Source: Marinobacterium sp. xm-d-530 (GTDB taxonomy: Bacteria; Pseudomonadota; Gammaproteobacteria; Pseudomonadales; Balneatricaceae). From it: DNA of 64,000 nucleotides. Each line of letters opens with the position of its first letter. Position 1 is the stretch's first letter. Both the position numbers and the translations under genes were made by a program. This document shows positions 28,816 through 38,277 of this stretch, piece by piece. A model generated the notes under the pieces. That model saw nothing but the letters and a program-made list of their open reading frames with translations, did no database searches and was not told the DNA's origin. The DNA lies in the NCBI RefSeq assembly GCF_013283365.1, contig NZ_WBYM01000002.1, positions 124,001-188,000 of the forward strand, read 5' to 3'.

Positions 28816-29097
28816 ATGATCAAGGTTTTTATAAACCGTAAGGTTCCTGCCGAACTAGAGCCACAATACACGGCCATTGCTAAAGAGACTCTGCAAGCTT
28901 CTATGCGCTCACCAGGCTTTATCAAAGGTGAGGTCATGCATGACATCAATGATCCAGAGCACCGATTAGTCATTGCCACCTACAGTACACTGGCTGACTG
29001 GGAGCGTTGGTATCAATCTCAGGAACGCCTTGAGCTGATGAACAAACTCCGCCCTATGTTAGAGCGTGACGAGCTGATCAAAATCTACGAGCACTAA
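28816..29097 (+). CDS. Antibiotic biosynthesis monooxygenase (ABM)-domain protein
   Basis: 93 residues, dimeric ferredoxin-like ABM fold (IKVFINRKVP ... SMRSPGFIKGEVMHD ... TYSTLADWERWYQS). Members include heme- or quinone-modifying monooxygenases; the substrate here is unknown. AGAGGA precedes the ATG. It is a single plus-strand gene ending against the convergent rlmM with no gap. Confidence 0.82.
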   Translation: MIKVFINRKVPAELEPQYTAIAKETLQASMRSPGFIKGEVMHDINDPEHRLVIATYSTLADWERWYQSQERLELMNKLRPMLERDELIKIYEH

Positions 29098-30162
29098 TTA
29101 GACGTCTAACTCCAGGTAGCAAGTGATCTCTTCACGGTCGTGGTAGAGATGCTTGCTTACCAGACGGTAGGGTTTTTCATGTTCCTGAAGAATCATCTCC
29201 AACTGCTCTATTCGATCTGATACTTCAATGTAGCGCTTTTTCATTGGCAACTTTAAGTTGAAGATCAAACGATCAGCCCAACCATTAATGGCCCACTTTG
29301 CCATCAACTCAATGACACGTGTCGGTTTATCAACGACATCACACACCATCAGATCCACTGGCTTGGCAGGCGCAAAGGTAAAGGCATCCTCGCGTTGGTG
29401 ATCAACCTGACCGGTCTCCATTAGATCACCCTTCATGGGCCCATTATCAACCGCTGTGACAAACATGCCGCGTTTAACCAGCTGATAGGTCCAGCCACCG
29501 GGGGCCGCCCCCAAATCGACTGCTTTCATACCGCGCTGCAACCGCTCATCCCAGGCTTTTTGTGGGATAAAGTAGTGCCACGCCTCTTCAAGTTTTAATG
29601 TAGAGCGGCTCGGTGCATCGGCTGGGAATTTAAGTCGCTTAATCCCCTGCTCCCATTTGGAACTGTTATTGATCGGACTGACACCGACCCAAATCTGATT
29701 ATTTTCGAGCAGGAAGATATGTAGCCGATATTCAGCCTTTGATTTTCTTGGAAGTAAAAGATCCTGCTGTCGTAAAAAGCCTGCTGCAGCACTACCGAGT
29801 TTTTTAGCCAAACCATTAAGGTTGCGGCCATCAGTAGTATCCGCACTCTCAACCAACAACTCAGAGGCTTTGGGCAGCTTAGCAACCGCTTCACTTATGG
29901 GTGTTAGGCGATCTTTTGACGAAACGCCCTGCAGCATTGGCTCACAGGCGATCCATTGGCGCGCAAAGATGAGATCGCGAAAGCGCAGCTTACTCATCAA
30001 CTGCAGCGCGTTGTGAGGAGGGTTGATCACAAACTCTATATAACCCGCCAAATCATCAAACTTCGGATAACCGTAAACTCCAGCCTCCGCAGCTTTTACT
30101 GATATTTCACTGGCGGCCTCACTCTCAAAGCCACTGCGACAATAGATAATAATGTGATTCAA
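29098..30162 (-). CDS. rlmM: 23S rRNA 2'-O-ribose C2498 methyltransferase RlmM
   Basis: 354 residues. The N-terminal THUMP-like domain is followed by a Rossmann methyltransferase with the SAM site AVDLGAAPGGWTYQLV and the catalytic K-D-K-E set including LIFNLKLPMKKRY. The start is a TTG at 30162 preceded by GGGAGAGG. An FNR-type palindrome lies about 87 bp upstream but more likely serves ccoN. Confidence 0.94.
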   Translation of the reverse strand: MNHIIIYCRSGFESEAASEISVKAAEAGVYGYPKFDDLAGYIEFVINPPHNALQLMSKLRFRDLIFARQWIACEPMLQGVSSKDRLTPISEAVAKLPKASELLVESADTTDGRNLNGLAKKLGSAAAGFLRQQDLLLPRKSKAEYRLHIFLLENNQIWVGVSPINNSSKWEQGIKRLKFPADAPSRSTLKLEEAWHYFIPQKAWDERLQRGMKAVDLGAAPGGWTYQLVKRGMFVTAVDNGPMKGDLMETGQVDHQREDAFTFAPAKPVDLMVCDVVDKPTRVIELMAKWAINGWADRLIFNLKLPMKKRYIEVSDRIEQLEMILQEHEKPYRLVSKHLYHDREEITCYLELDV

Positions 30163-30242
30163 AGGAACCTCTCCCTAAAACAGAGGCGACAGTTTAACGA
30201 GTTAGCCGTCGTAATAGCAAAAATCAGTCACTTTTATGAAAA

Positions 30243-30256
30243 TTGATACATATCAA
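30243..30256. promoter_or_regulatory. FNR/Anr box upstream of ccoN
   Basis: TTGATACATATCAA is a perfect match to TTGAT-N4-ATCAA. It is centred about 305 bp upstream of ccoN and about 87 bp from rlmM. Because it is a palindrome, direction is not determined; activation of the cbb3 operon is expected from the family. Confidence 0.85.
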
Positions 30257-30447
30257 AAAAGCGTTATTTTTGATGAATCAACAAATTGACTAAAATCGAA
30301 CAAATAATAAACAGATATATAGTTTGAACCAATCGTAATAAACAATTAAATCAATAAATATCAGTAACTTATACTAACCAAGAATCATATCCGCCTTTTT
30401 AAAATTCACGACAACCGACTTATTAGATAATACTAATGGATAGCTAC

Positions 30448-30468
30448 AACGCCCTATTTAGGGGCGTT
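30448..30468 (+). terminator. Hairpin in ccoN leader (terminator-like)
   Basis: AACGCCC-TATTTAG-GGGCGTT gives a 7-bp stem with a short, imperfect T-run (TTTTGC counting from the end of the stem). It lies 86 bp before the ccoN ATG with no annotated gene just upstream on this strand, so it may terminate a small RNA or structure the leader. Confidence 0.55.
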
Positions 30469-30554
30469 TTGCATTGAAAAATCTTGCCCCATAACTGATA
30501 ATTCGCAACGGTTTCAAAAACTATCAATTCACTTAGCTTTGATGAGAGCATGAA

Positions 30555-31994
30555 ATGAGCACTGCAACAGCAAACACGACTTACAACTACAAAGTTGTAC
30601 GCCAGTTCGCCATCATGACTGTAGTCTGGGGCATAGTTGGTATGACGATGGGTGTACTCATCGCCGCACAACTAGTCTGGCCGGCACTTAACTTCGACAC
30701 TGCATGGTTCTCTTTCGGACGTCTTCGTCCGTTGCACACCAACGCAGTAATCTTCGCCTTTGGCGGATGTGCACTATTTGCAACGTCTTACTACGTTGTA
30801 CAGCGCACCTGTCAGACGCGTCTAATCTCTGACGGTTTAGCATCGTTCACTTTCTGGGGTTGGCAAGCAGTCATCGTCGCAGCAGCAATCACGCTGCCGA
30901 TGGGTCTGACAACCACTAAAGAGTACGCTGAACTTGAATGGCCTATCGATATCTTGATCGCGGTTGTATGGATCTCATACGCAATCGTCTTCCTAGGTAC
31001 CGTTAAGAACCGTAAAACGTCGCACATCTACGTGGGCAACTGGTTCTACATGGCATTTATTATCACTGTTGCAGTGCTTCACATCGTTAACAGCATCTCT
31101 ATGCCTGTTACACTTTGGAAGTCTTACTCAGTCTACCCTGGCGTTGTCGACGCGATGGTACAGTGGTGGTACGGACACAACGCAGTAGGCTTCTTCCTAA
31201 CGGCAGGCTTCCTAGGCATGATGTACTACTTCGTACCTAAGCAAGCAGAGCGTCCAATCTACTCATACCGTCTATCGATCGTTCACTTCTGGGCACTGAT
31301 CGCAACGTACATGTGGGCTGGTGGTCACCACCTACACTACTCTGCGCTTCCAGACTGGACTCAGTCAGTGGGTATGGTTATGTCTTTGATCCTTCTTGCA
31401 CCTTCTTGGGGCGGTATGATCAACGGTATGATGACGCTATCTGGCGCTTGGCATAAGCTTCGCACAGACCCAGTTCTTCGCTTCCTTGTTGTCTCTCTAT
31501 CCTTCTACGGTATGTCAACATTCGAAGGCCCAATGATGGCAATCAAGACAGTCAACGCACTGTCACACAACACTGACTGGACTATCGGCCACGTACACGC
31601 TGGTGCTCTAGGTTGGGTTGCAATGATCTCTATCGGCGCGGTTTACCACATGATTCCTAAGCTGTTTGGTAAGGCTCAGATGTACAGCGTCGGCCTAATC
31701 AACACTCACTTCTGGTTGGCAACAATCGGTACAGTTCTTTACATCTGTGCAATGTGGGTTAACGGTATCCTACAGGGTCTAATGTGGCGCGCAGTTAACG
31801 AAGACGGCACGCTTACTTACAGCTTCGTAGAAGCGCTAGAAGCGAGCCACCCAGGTTACTTTGTACGTTTCCTAGGCGGTGTCTTCTTCGTAACCGGTAT
31901 GCTTCTAATGGCTTACAACGTATGGCAGACCGTACGTGCAGGCAGCACAGTAGCTAAAGCTGAAAACCCAGATCCATCAGCAGCTACTGCGTAA
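30555..31994 (+). CDS. ccoN: cbb3-type cytochrome c oxidase subunit I
   Basis: 479 residues, about 12 membrane helices. It is the catalytic heme-copper subunit reducing O2 to water at low oxygen. Histidine ligands are visible in [43 protein letters not shown] and [13 protein letters not shown]. It starts the ccoNOQP operon; 20 bp separate it from ccoO. Confidence 0.98.
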   Translation: MSTATANTTYNYKVVRQFAIMTVVWGIVGMTMGVLIAAQLVWPALNFDTAWFSFGRLRPLHTNAVIFAFGGCALFATSYYVVQRTCQTRLISDGLASFTFWGWQAVIVAAAITLPMGLTTTKEYAELEWPIDILIAVVWISYAIVFLGTVKNRKTSHIYVGNWFYMAFIITVAVLHIVNSISMPVTLWKSYSVYPGVVDAMVQWWYGHNAVGFFLTAGFLGMMYYFVPKQAERPIYSYRLSIVHFWALIATYMWAGGHHLHYSALPDWTQSVGMVMSLILLAPSWGGMINGMMTLSGAWHKLRTDPVLRFLVVSLSFYGMSTFEGPMMAIKTVNALSHNTDWTIGHVHAGALGWVAMISIGAVYHMIPKLFGKAQMYSVGLINTHFWLATIGTVLYICAMWVNGILQGLMWRAVNEDGTLTYSFVEALEASHPGYFVRFLGGVFFVTGMLLMAYNVWQTVRAGSTVAKAENPDPSAATA

Positions 31995-32014
31995 TTAGTA
32001 CCGGAGACATTAAG

Positions 32015-32635
32015 ATGATTAAACACGATACTATTGAAAAGAACGTCGGCCTCCTTGCCCTACTGATCATCATCGTGATCAGTGGTGGTGGTTTGGCTGA
32101 GATCGTACCTCTGTTCTTCCAGAGCTCTACGACTAAGCCAATCGAAGGTCTTCGCACCTACTCAGCTCTAGAGCTTGAAGGTCGCGATATCTACATCCGT
32201 GAAGGCTGTCACGTATGTCACACTCAGATGATCCGTCCTTTCCGTGCGGAGACTGAGCGTTACGGTCACTTCTCTACTGCTAACGAGCACGTTTACGAGC
32301 ACCCATTCCTTTGGGGTTCTAAGCGTACAGGTCCAGACCTAGCTCGTGTCGGCGGTCGTTACTCAGATGACTGGCAGCGTGCTCACCTATACAACCCACG
32401 TGACGTTGTACCTGAATCAAAAATGCCATCTTACCCTTGGCTGTTCGAACAGAAGCTAACGGGTAAAGATACGGCTGCGAAGATGGAAGCTCTTCGTAAG
32501 CTAGGCGTTCCATTTGACGATGCAACAATCGCTTCAGCGCGTGAAAACGTAGAAGGCAAATATGAGATCGATGCTCTAGTTGCTTACCTACAAGCGCTAG
32601 GCAAGATGCATACTGTGTACAACAACAAGCGGTAA
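32015..32635 (+). CDS. ccoO: cbb3-type cytochrome c oxidase subunit II (monoheme)
   Basis: 206 residues. An N-terminal membrane anchor (about 11-30) is followed by a periplasmic cytochrome c domain with the single heme motif C-H-V-C-H (65-69). The distal methionine probably lies in [11 protein letters not shown]. It passes electrons from CcoP to CcoN. Confidence 0.97.
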   Translation: MIKHDTIEKNVGLLALLIIIVISGGGLAEIVPLFFQSSTTKPIEGLRTYSALELEGRDIYIREGCHVCHTQMIRPFRAETERYGHFSTANEHVYEHPFLWGSKRTGPDLARVGGRYSDDWQRAHLYNPRDVVPESKMPSYPWLFEQKLTGKDTAAKMEALRKLGVPFDDATIASARENVEGKYEIDALVAYLQALGKMHTVYNNKR

Positions 32636-32641
32636 TTAATA

Positions 32642-32821
32642 GTGAGCTACGACGTCTACGGTCCATACATTCCAGTAGTGATGCTGGTAACGTTTCTGGC
32701 CCTGTTCATCTGGGTACTGAATCCGAAAAACCGCAAACGGTTTGACGATGCAGCCAACCTCCCCTTCCAGGACGAGGAGATTGATGAACGCACCAGAAAA
32801 ACTGACAAAGACGTCGAGTAA
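32642..32821 (+). CDS. ccoQ: cbb3-type oxidase subunit CcoQ (FixQ)
   Basis: 59 residues starting at GTG 32642, six bases after the ccoO stop; too short for many gene callers. One membrane helix (about 10-26: IPVVMLVTFLALFIWVL) is followed by NRKRFDDAANLPF, the conserved CcoQ motif, and an acidic end. CcoQ stabilises the oxidase. The ribosome-binding site is poor, so coupling to ccoO translation is likely. ccoP starts 11 bp downstream. Confidence 0.93.
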   Translation: MSYDVYGPYIPVVMLVTFLALFIWVLNPKNRKRFDDAANLPFQDEEIDERTRKTDKDVE

Positions 32822-32832
32822 GGAGTAGAAAG

Positions 32833-33726
32833 ATGAGTGCTTTTTGGAGCGCATGGATCACAGTCATCACTCTAGCCGTTATTATCGGCTGTACTTGGCT
32901 GCTTCTAGCAACGCGCAAAAGTGAAACACACAAAGAAACAACTGAAGCGACTACGGGCCACGAATTCGATGGCATCGAAGAGCTTGATAACCCACTACCA
33001 CGCTGGTGGTTCCAACTATTCATTGGTACGGTTATCTTCTCACTCGGTTACCTAGCGCTTTACCCAGGTCTTGGTAACTTCAAGGGCCTTCTTGGTTGGA
33101 CGTCGGCTAACCAGTGGGAAGAGGAAGTGGCACACGCAGAAGAGGTCTACAAACCTGTTTTCGCTAAATACGCTTCGCTATCAATTGAAGAGCTAAACCA
33201 ACCAGGTAACGAAGCAGGCCTTAAAATGGGTCAGCGCATGTTTGCCAACAACTGTTCTGTTTGTCACGGTACTGGCGGTCAGGGTGCTTACGGCTTCCCT
33301 AACCTAACCGACAAAGATTGGTTGTACGGTGGCGAGCCACAAACCATTATGATGTCTATCGTCAATGGTCGTCGTGGTGCGATGCCTGCTTGGGGTGCGG
33401 TACTGGGTGAAGATGGTGTTCAAGACGTGACTAACTACGTGCTTAGCATCAGCGGCAACGAACACGACGCAGCAGCCGCTGAACGTGGTCAAGCACAATA
33501 CAACACTCTGTGTGCGGCATGTCACATGCCAACAGGTAAAGGTATGGCGGCACTGGGTGCACCAAACCTAACTGATGACACTTGGCTATACGGCGGCAAG
33601 TTTGAGCAGATCGCTCACACTATCCGAGCTGGCCGTGCAGGCGTAATGCCAGCGCACAAAGATCTTCTTTCAGAAGATAAGATCAAACTGATCTCTGCAT
33701 ACGTCTACAGCTTGTCTAACAACTAA
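32833..33726 (+). CDS. ccoP: cbb3-type cytochrome c oxidase subunit III (diheme)
   Basis: 297 residues. N-terminal membrane segments (about 8-26 and 60-78) lead to two periplasmic cytochrome c domains with heme motifs C-S-V-C-H (141-145) and C-A-A-C-H (227-231). WFQLFIGTVIFSLGYL is typical. It accepts electrons from soluble cytochrome c. The gene is the last in ccoNOQP and ends at a strong terminator. Confidence 0.97.
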   Translation: MSAFWSAWITVITLAVIIGCTWLLLATRKSETHKETTEATTGHEFDGIEELDNPLPRWWFQLFIGTVIFSLGYLALYPGLGNFKGLLGWTSANQWEEEVAHAEEVYKPVFAKYASLSIEELNQPGNEAGLKMGQRMFANNCSVCHGTGGQGAYGFPNLTDKDWLYGGEPQTIMMSIVNGRRGAMPAWGAVLGEDGVQDVTNYVLSISGNEHDAAAAERGQAQYNTLCAACHMPTGKGMAALGAPNLTDDTWLYGGKFEQIAHTIRAGRAGVMPAHKDLLSEDKIKLISAYVYSLSNN

Positions 33727-33746
33727 TAGACCCCCTGCAGAAGAAA

Positions 33747-33781
33747 AGGCGACCTGATATATATCAAGTCGCCTTTTTTTT
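33747..33781 (+). terminator. Terminator of ccoNOQP containing an FNR box
   Basis: AGGCGAC then TGATATATATCA then GTCGCCT form a nearly perfect stem (one C/A mismatch) followed by eight T. The inner palindrome doubles as an FNR-type site (33754-33767) for ccoG. Confidence 0.92.
33754..33767. promoter_or_regulatory. FNR/Anr box of ccoG
   Basis: CTGATATATATCAA matches TTGAT-N4-ATCAA at 9 of 10 positions. A perfect TATAAT -10 at 33790-33795 predicts transcription from 33802, which puts the box centre at exactly -41.5, the class II activation position. Confidence 0.88.
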
Positions 33782-33834
33782 ATTCCATTTATAATAGACA
33801 ATCAAATCAAGTCATATAAGCACAGGCGAGTTGC

Positions 33835-35256
33835 ATGTCTAATATCCCAGTTAAAGATGTCACCCCAAAAAAGGGCTCTGGCGCTACTGAAACCTACGAT
33901 CTGTACGCGAAGCGTGAAGAGATCTACGTCAAGTACACGACCGGCCTATTCAAGAATCTACGAAACATCTCAAGTGCGATCATGCTGCTGATGTTCTACG
34001 GTTTCTCTTGGATCCAATACGATGGCAAACAGGCCGTGCTATTTGATCTGCCAAACCGCCAGTTCCATGTCTTTAACTTCACGTTTTGGCCACAAGATTT
34101 CATGCTGCTTTCGTGGCTGCTGATCATTCTGGCCTTCACCCTCTTCTTTGTTACGGTGTTTGCCGGTCGTCTCTGGTGTGGCTATGCCTGCCCACAGTTT
34201 GTCTGGACTTGGTTGTTCATTCGTATCGAGCAACTAACTGAGGGTGATCGCAACGCTCGCATGAAGCTGGACAAAGCGCCTTGGAGTGCGAACAAGGTTC
34301 TGCGCAAACTGGCTAAGCACCTTATCTGGCTTGCTATAGGTGCCGTTTCAGCCGTTGCATTTGTTGGCTATTTCTCACCGGTACGCGAACTGGTTCCAAA
34401 CATTCTGAGCTTCAATCTTGGACCTTGGGAACTTTGGTGGTTGGCGTTCTTTACGGTTGGTACCTACGGTGCGGCTGGCTGGTTACGCGAACAGGTCTGT
34501 ATCTACATGTGCCCATACGCTCGTTTCCAGAGTGTTATGTTTGACCAAGATACCTTGATCATCTCTTACGATGAGAAACGCGGTGAGAATCGTGGTGCTC
34601 GTAAACGCCACATCGATCACAAGGCTGAAGGCCTGGGTGACTGTATCGACTGTGGTCACTGTGTGCACGTCTGCCCTGTCGGTATCGATATCCGTGATGG
34701 TCTTCAGTATGAGTGTGTCGCTTGTGGTGCCTGTGTCGATGCCTGTGACAACATCATGGAGAAGATGGGCTATGAGAAAGGTCTGGTTCGCTACACCACC
34801 GAGCATGAGCTTAACGGTAAAAAAACCCATATCTTCCGCCCTCGCTTGATCGGTTACTTCGTCGCGATCTGTGCCATGTTCATCGCCTTCAGTTATGTAC
34901 TCTTTACACGAGTGCCGCTTGAGGTGGACGTTATTCGTGAACGCGGTCAGCTCTACAGCACTACTAATGATGGGTTGATCCGTAACACCTACACACTAAA
35001 ACTGGCAAACAAATCACAACGTGATTACCAGTACGAGATCCGTGTTGAAGGGTTAGAGGATGCCATCATCAATGGTGATACCGTTGTAAACGTAGCCGTT
35101 GGTGAACTACTCGATCACAACCTGTCGATCATTCTGGATCCTCGCGCTATGGAGCGAGCAAACTATGAGATCGATTTTATCGTAACAGCGACTGATGGCT
35201 CAGGCGTTGAAGCTGAATCAGAAAGTCGTTTCATAGGTCCTGCGCCTAAGCGTTAA
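33835..35256 (+). CDS. ccoG: cbb3 oxidase accessory protein CcoG (FixG/RdxA), 4Fe-4S
   Basis: 473 residues. Membrane segments surround GRLWCGYACPQFVWTW, then two ferredoxin-type clusters (CIDCGHCVHVCPVGIDI; CVACGACVDACD) and a C-terminal immunoglobulin-like FixG domain. The family functions in copper reduction during cbb3 assembly. The start is ATG 33835; ccoH follows after an internal terminator-like hairpin. Confidence 0.96.
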   Translation: MSNIPVKDVTPKKGSGATETYDLYAKREEIYVKYTTGLFKNLRNISSAIMLLMFYGFSWIQYDGKQAVLFDLPNRQFHVFNFTFWPQDFMLLSWLLIILAFTLFFVTVFAGRLWCGYACPQFVWTWLFIRIEQLTEGDRNARMKLDKAPWSANKVLRKLAKHLIWLAIGAVSAVAFVGYFSPVRELVPNILSFNLGPWELWWLAFFTVGTYGAAGWLREQVCIYMCPYARFQSVMFDQDTLIISYDEKRGENRGARKRHIDHKAEGLGDCIDCGHCVHVCPVGIDIRDGLQYECVACGACVDACDNIMEKMGYEKGLVRYTTEHELNGKKTHIFRPRLIGYFVAICAMFIAFSYVLFTRVPLEVDVIRERGQLYSTTNDGLIRNTYTLKLANKSQRDYQYEIRVEGLEDAIINGDTVVNVAVGELLDHNLSIILDPRAMERANYEIDFIVTATDGSGVEAESESRFIGPAPKR

Positions 35257-35289
35257 GACAGTGTCACAGAGAATCTGTGATATACTCGC

Positions 35290-35325
35290 GCGCGGATATT
35301 CTTAGGGATATCCGCGCTTTATTTT
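35290..35325 (+). terminator. Terminator-like hairpin between ccoG and ccoH
   Basis: GCGCGGATAT-(8)-ATATCCGCGC is a perfect 10-bp stem followed by TTTATTTT. A palindrome TCACAGA-GAA-TCTGTGA (35264-35280) and TATACT lie immediately before it. Confidence 0.85.
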
Positions 35326-35346
35326 AGTCACTATTTTGAGGTTTAC

Positions 35347-35856
35347 ATGACTGAACAGACTCACGACATTGGCCCTTGGTACAAGCAGAAATGGCTATGG
35401 TTTGTATTGGCGCCGTTGATCGCTGTGGTTATCTATGGAACAACCTTCCTCTATCTTGCTATTACGACTATGGATGGCGTGGTTAAAGACGATTACTACA
35501 AAGAGGCACGTGGTACTAATGTCGACACCAGCCGTTCAGATGAAGCGGATCGCTTAGGCATTCATGGTGAAGTATTGTTGGACACACTGACCGGTGATAT
35601 TCGCTTGGATCTTAAATCGAACAGTTTTTTGGGTGATCAACTATCCGTTGACCTGGTTCACCCTACCCACCAGAAGTATGATCAAAGCCTAACGGTTCGC
35701 TCAGTGGGCGGTACAGGCGTCTACGTTGGCAACTTACAGAGCACACTAACCGGCAAACGCTACCTGATCATTACCAACACTGAGGGTAACTGGCGTCTAC
35801 GTCGCGAAATATTGCCCCCTTACGATCAAAATACCTTCAAGGTGGGTAAGTTCTAA
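35347..35856 (+). CDS. ccoH: FixH/CcoH family protein
   Basis: 169 residues. A single membrane anchor (about 14-36: WFVLAPLIAVVIYGTTFLYL) and DGVVKDDYYKEARG are typical, followed by a periplasmic beta-rich domain. CcoH helps assemble cbb3 oxidase. Together with ccoI (9 bp downstream) and ccoS it forms the biogenesis part of the locus. Confidence 0.93.
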   Translation: MTEQTHDIGPWYKQKWLWFVLAPLIAVVIYGTTFLYLAITTMDGVVKDDYYKEARGTNVDTSRSDEADRLGIHGEVLLDTLTGDIRLDLKSNSFLGDQLSVDLVHPTHQKYDQSLTVRSVGGTGVYVGNLQSTLTGKRYLIITNTEGNWRLRREILPPYDQNTFKVGKF

Positions 35857-35865
35857 CAGACCAAA

Positions 35866-38271
35866 ATGAGTAATCCAAAAGACTCTTGTTTTCACTGTGC
35901 CACCCCTATTCCTAAGGGGGTGAAGGTTGAGCTTTCAATTGATGGAAAGCAAGAGTCATTTTGTTGCCCCGCCTGCCGCGCGGTCACCCAAACAATACTG
36001 GGATCAGGTCTAGAGAAGTACTACCAGCACCGCGGCAATCAACAGCAAGAACGCCCCACTGAAATAGAGTCCGAAGATCAACTCGCACTCTATGATAATG
36101 AATCCATTCAAGCACCCTTCGTCAGAACCATAGACTCCGATCGCAAAGAGGCCCTCTTTGTCATTGAAGGGATCCACTGTGCTGCCTGTGTTTGGCTTTT
36201 AGAGAAGCATCTGACCGAACAGGTTGGTGTCACTAGCTTTACCGTTAACCTAACCAACCACCGCGCTCGACTCGTTTGGAACCCGTCAGAGAAACCCTTA
36301 AGTGAACTGATGGCCGCCATCATTTCGATCGGTTACACACCTCACCCGTTTACGCCCAACCAAGAAGAGAAGCTCTACGAACAGGAGCAAAAAAAGGCGA
36401 TGCGCCGACTCGGTGTGGCCGGTGTCGGCATGATGCAGGTGATGATGATGTCATCGGCACTCTACCTAGGTGACGCCTTCTTCATGGAGGAGCACATCCA
36501 GAACTTTATTCGCTGGACCAGCTTCATTGTTGCCACCCCTGTTGTATTTTATGCCGCGCGCCCCTTCTTCAACGCGGCCCGACGGGATCTTCGCACCCGA
36601 CACCTCAGTATGGATGTGCCGGTATCTATCGCTATTGGTGGCGCTTATATAGCCAGCGTATGGGCTACGATCACACAGAGCGGCGAGGTCTACTACGACT
36701 CGGTCTCGATGTTCACCTTCTTCCTGTTGATTGGCCGCTTCTTCGAGATGAAAGCTCGCCACAGAACGGGTATGGCTGGCAATGAGTTGGCCAATATTCT
36801 TCCAGCCAGCGCTACGCGATTGACCGAGACCGGCGAACAGCTTGTCCCTGTATCGGAACTCAATCCAGGGGATCGCGTACTGGTTAAGCCCGGTCACTCC
36901 ATACCGGCTGATGGCATACTCTTTACGCAACACACCAGCATTGATGAATCGGCCCTCACCGGTGAGCCTCTGCCCGTCAGCAAAGCGCTTGGCGACCCTT
37001 TAGTAGGCGGTACCATCAATATGGAGCAAGCGATTGAGATGGAGATCACCAGCAGTGCTGAACAGTCGCGCATGTCCTCCATTTTGAATCTATTGGATCG
37101 TGCTCAGGCTGATAAACCCAAGGCGGCTCAGATTGCCGACAAGGTTGCGAGCTATTTTGTCGCTGGTGTTCTTCTAACGGCTGTCGTTGTCAGTCTTATC
37201 TGGTGGCAGATATCCCCTTCAGACGCTTTCTGGGTGACACTCTCTGTCCTAGTAGTTACCTGCCCTTGCGCACTATCCTTGGCTACACCGACGGCTTTAA
37301 CAGCAGCCATAGGTTCTCTGCGTAAAATGGGACTGCTGGTTACTCGCGGGCATGTATTAGAGAGTTTGGCACAGTGCACGGCCGTCTACTTTGATAAAAC
37401 CGGCACACTGACCACCGGCAAACTGACGTTGCGTGAGACCACCCCTCTCTGTGAGCAGTCCGTTGATGAGCTCAATCAACTAGCGGCAGCAATTGAGAGC
37501 CGCTCAGAGCACCCCATCGCGTCCGCTTTTGCTCCCTACTTTGAATACTCTGTTGAAGAGGCCACTAACCATGTGGGTAGAGGCGTAGAGGGAACGATTA
37601 ACGGAAACACCTATCGTATTGGTAAACCCGGGTTTGTATCCGAACTCTTTGGAAACCAACCTCCCACTCACCCAGAAGGGACAGGGATTTTTCTTCTGAT
37701 GGGTAATAGCTCCGGCCCTCTCGCCTGGTTTTCGATTGACGATCAACTTCGACCTGAGGCTATTGAAGCGGTTAAGCAGATCCAAGCATTAGGATTACCT
37801 GTTGGCATGCTAACCGGTGATCGCGAAGCGAATGCACAACGCATCGCCTCTGAGTTAGGGATCGATCATGTTGAAGCGCACTTGTCGCCAGAAGATAAGC
37901 TAGCTCGTGTAAAGGCGATGCAAAACGACGGTGAACGCATCCTGATGATTGGCGATGGTATCAACGACATTCCCGTTCTGTCCGGTGCGCAGACCTCTAT
38001 TGCGATGAACGGCGCGACAGACCTTGCCAAAACATCCTCTGATGCTGTGTTGGTCAGCTCTGATCTAAGACGCATCCCTGGCTCCCTTAACATGGCTCGT
38101 AAAACACGAAACATCATTCGTCAAAATATTGGCTGGGCTTTGTTATACAACCTAATCGCGCTACCCTTAGCAGCAAGTGGTTTTATTGCCCCCTGGATGG
38201 CGGCTATTGGCATGTCCCTTAGCTCGCTGATTGTTGTCGGCAATGCCCTTCGTCTAACCAAACAGCTGTAG
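35866..38271 (+). CDS. ccoI: Copper-translocating P1B-type ATPase CcoI (FixI)
   Basis: 801 residues. An N-terminal zinc-ribbon-like metal site (CFHCATP ... CCPACRA) and an HMA domain (GIHCAACVWL) precede membrane helices, the CPC transport motif (TCPCALSLATPT), phosphorylation site DKTGTLT and hinge GDGINDIPVL. It exports copper for the CcoN active site. ATG 35866 lies 9 bp after ccoH. Confidence 0.96.
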   Translation: MSNPKDSCFHCATPIPKGVKVELSIDGKQESFCCPACRAVTQTILGSGLEKYYQHRGNQQQERPTEIESEDQLALYDNESIQAPFVRTIDSDRKEALFVIEGIHCAACVWLLEKHLTEQVGVTSFTVNLTNHRARLVWNPSEKPLSELMAAIISIGYTPHPFTPNQEEKLYEQEQKKAMRRLGVAGVGMMQVMMMSSALYLGDAFFMEEHIQNFIRWTSFIVATPVVFYAARPFFNAARRDLRTRHLSMDVPVSIAIGGAYIASVWATITQSGEVYYDSVSMFTFFLLIGRFFEMKARHRTGMAGNELANILPASATRLTETGEQLVPVSELNPGDRVLVKPGHSIPADGILFTQHTSIDESALTGEPLPVSKALGDPLVGGTINMEQAIEMEITSSAEQSRMSSILNLLDRAQADKPKAAQIADKVASYFVAGVLLTAVVVSLIWWQISPSDAFWVTLSVLVVTCPCALSLATPTALTAAIGSLRKMGLLVTRGHVLESLAQCTAVYFDKTGTLTTGKLTLRETTPLCEQSVDELNQLAAAIESRSEHPIASAFAPYFEYSVEEATNHVGRGVEGTINGNTYRIGKPGFVSELFGNQPPTHPEGTGIFLLMGNSSGPLAWFSIDDQLRPEAIEAVKQIQALGLPVGMLTGDREANAQRIASELGIDHVEAHLSPEDKLARVKAMQNDGERILMIGDGINDIPVLSGAQTSIAMNGATDLAKTSSDAVLVSSDLRRIPGSLNMARKTRNIIRQNIGWALLYNLIALPLAASGFIAPWMAAIGMSLSSLIVVGNALRLTKQL

Positions 38272-38277
38272 GTTTTT

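Larger units (their letters stand above)
30163..30554 (+). promoter_or_regulatory. ccoN upstream region, 392 bp without a gene
   Basis: AT-rich divergent region between rlmM and ccoN. It contains an FNR-type box at 30243-30256, several AT-rich -10-like motifs (e.g. TAAAAT at 30291, TATACT near 30369) and a GC hairpin at 30448-30468. I see no credible ORF. The long distance from the box to ccoN suggests a leader of 200 nt or more, or a separate short transcript ending at the hairpin. Confidence 0.6.

Noticed and set aside
30269-30280. TTGATGAATCAA as a second FNR box upstream of ccoN
   Set aside because: The half-sites are separated by 2 bp rather than 4, so a dimer would not fit.
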